From Rothia mucilaginosa ATCC 25296 (GTDB lineage: Bacteria; Actinomycetota; Actinomycetes; Actinomycetales; Micrococcaceae), in assembly GCF_000175615.1 (NCBI RefSeq), contig NZ_ACVO01000017.1, positions 201,134-265,133 of the forward strand: DNA of 64,000 nucleotides, in the 5' to 3' direction. Both the position numbers and the translations under genes were made by a program. Each line of letters starts with the position of its first letter. Within the stretch, counting starts at the first letter, position 1. Shown here piece after piece: positions 63,927 through 64,000 of this stretch. The notes beneath the pieces are model-generated. The model worked only from the letters and a program-made list of their open reading frames with translations, did no database searches and was not told where the DNA came from.

Positions 63927-64000
63927 AATCTAGCGAATAACTTCGTTATTCAAAATTTCCGAATAAAAAGCCTCAGCCTCCCGAAGGAAGCCCAGGGTTA

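Overview
The window is bacterial, G+C-rich overall, and almost certainly from an actinobacterium of the Micrococcaceae, most likely Rothia (inference from gene content, not a database match). Supporting signs are a dnaK-grpE / dnaJ-hspR heat-shock locus with HspR-type inverted repeats, a DtxR/IdeR-type iron box, GTG starts, a DUF4235 protein, and housekeeping genes typical of this group (tex, trmB, dcd, rpmB-rpmG-rpsN, hup). A 5S rRNA gene lies at the right edge, so an rRNA operon enters from the right on the minus strand.

Layout. 1-9.3 kb: tex (cut by the left edge), an unknown protein with a possible HNH-repeat segment, two tandem amino-acid permeases and trmB. 9.36-11.76 kb: an A+T-rich three-gene island on the minus strand, bracketed by two near-identical 44-nt palindromes. 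It encodes a PycTM-like membrane effector, an ImmA/IrrE-type metallopeptidase and a class III nucleotide cyclase with PycC features. I read it as a Pycsar-type cyclic-nucleotide anti-phage system with an added protease; this is the most interesting locus here. 11.9-16.4 kb: hspR, dnaJ, grpE and dnaK with their operators. 16.9-26.5 kb: five tandem paralogous pentapeptide-repeat proteins of very different base composition, each with the same promoter/leader module; a 35-residue membrane peptide behind a long hairpin sits between the third and fourth.

26.7-50.3 kb is mainly chromosomal metabolism: a low-molecular-weight phosphatase with a P-loop kinase, a Bcr/CflA exporter, a class IV aminotransferase, a TPP-riboswitch-controlled YkoE-YkoD-YkoC thiamine (precursor) ECF importer, a UMF1-type MFS protein, an HPr-kinase-like P-loop protein, dcd, tRNA-Gly, the thiE-thiO-thiS-thiG-thiF operon, a MauE-thioredoxin fusion, a methyltransferase, two membrane proteins and a thioredoxin-NHL protein. 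Nine copies of a dispersed intergenic repeat (constant core, copy-specific but self-complementary arms) lie only in this part, along with three smaller hairpins that may be derived from it.

50.5-64 kb: four minus-strand lipoproteins (two of them close duplicates), hup, a zinc-ligand-free rpsN-rpmG-rpmB cluster, a GDSL hydrolase, an orphan siderophore-type ABC ATPase under an iron box, an acyltransferase-3/SGNH protein, tRNA-Thr, a DsbA-like membrane thioredoxin, a DUF6891-like protein and 5S rRNA. Thiamine uptake and thiazole synthesis are both present, but only the importer shows a TPP riboswitch.
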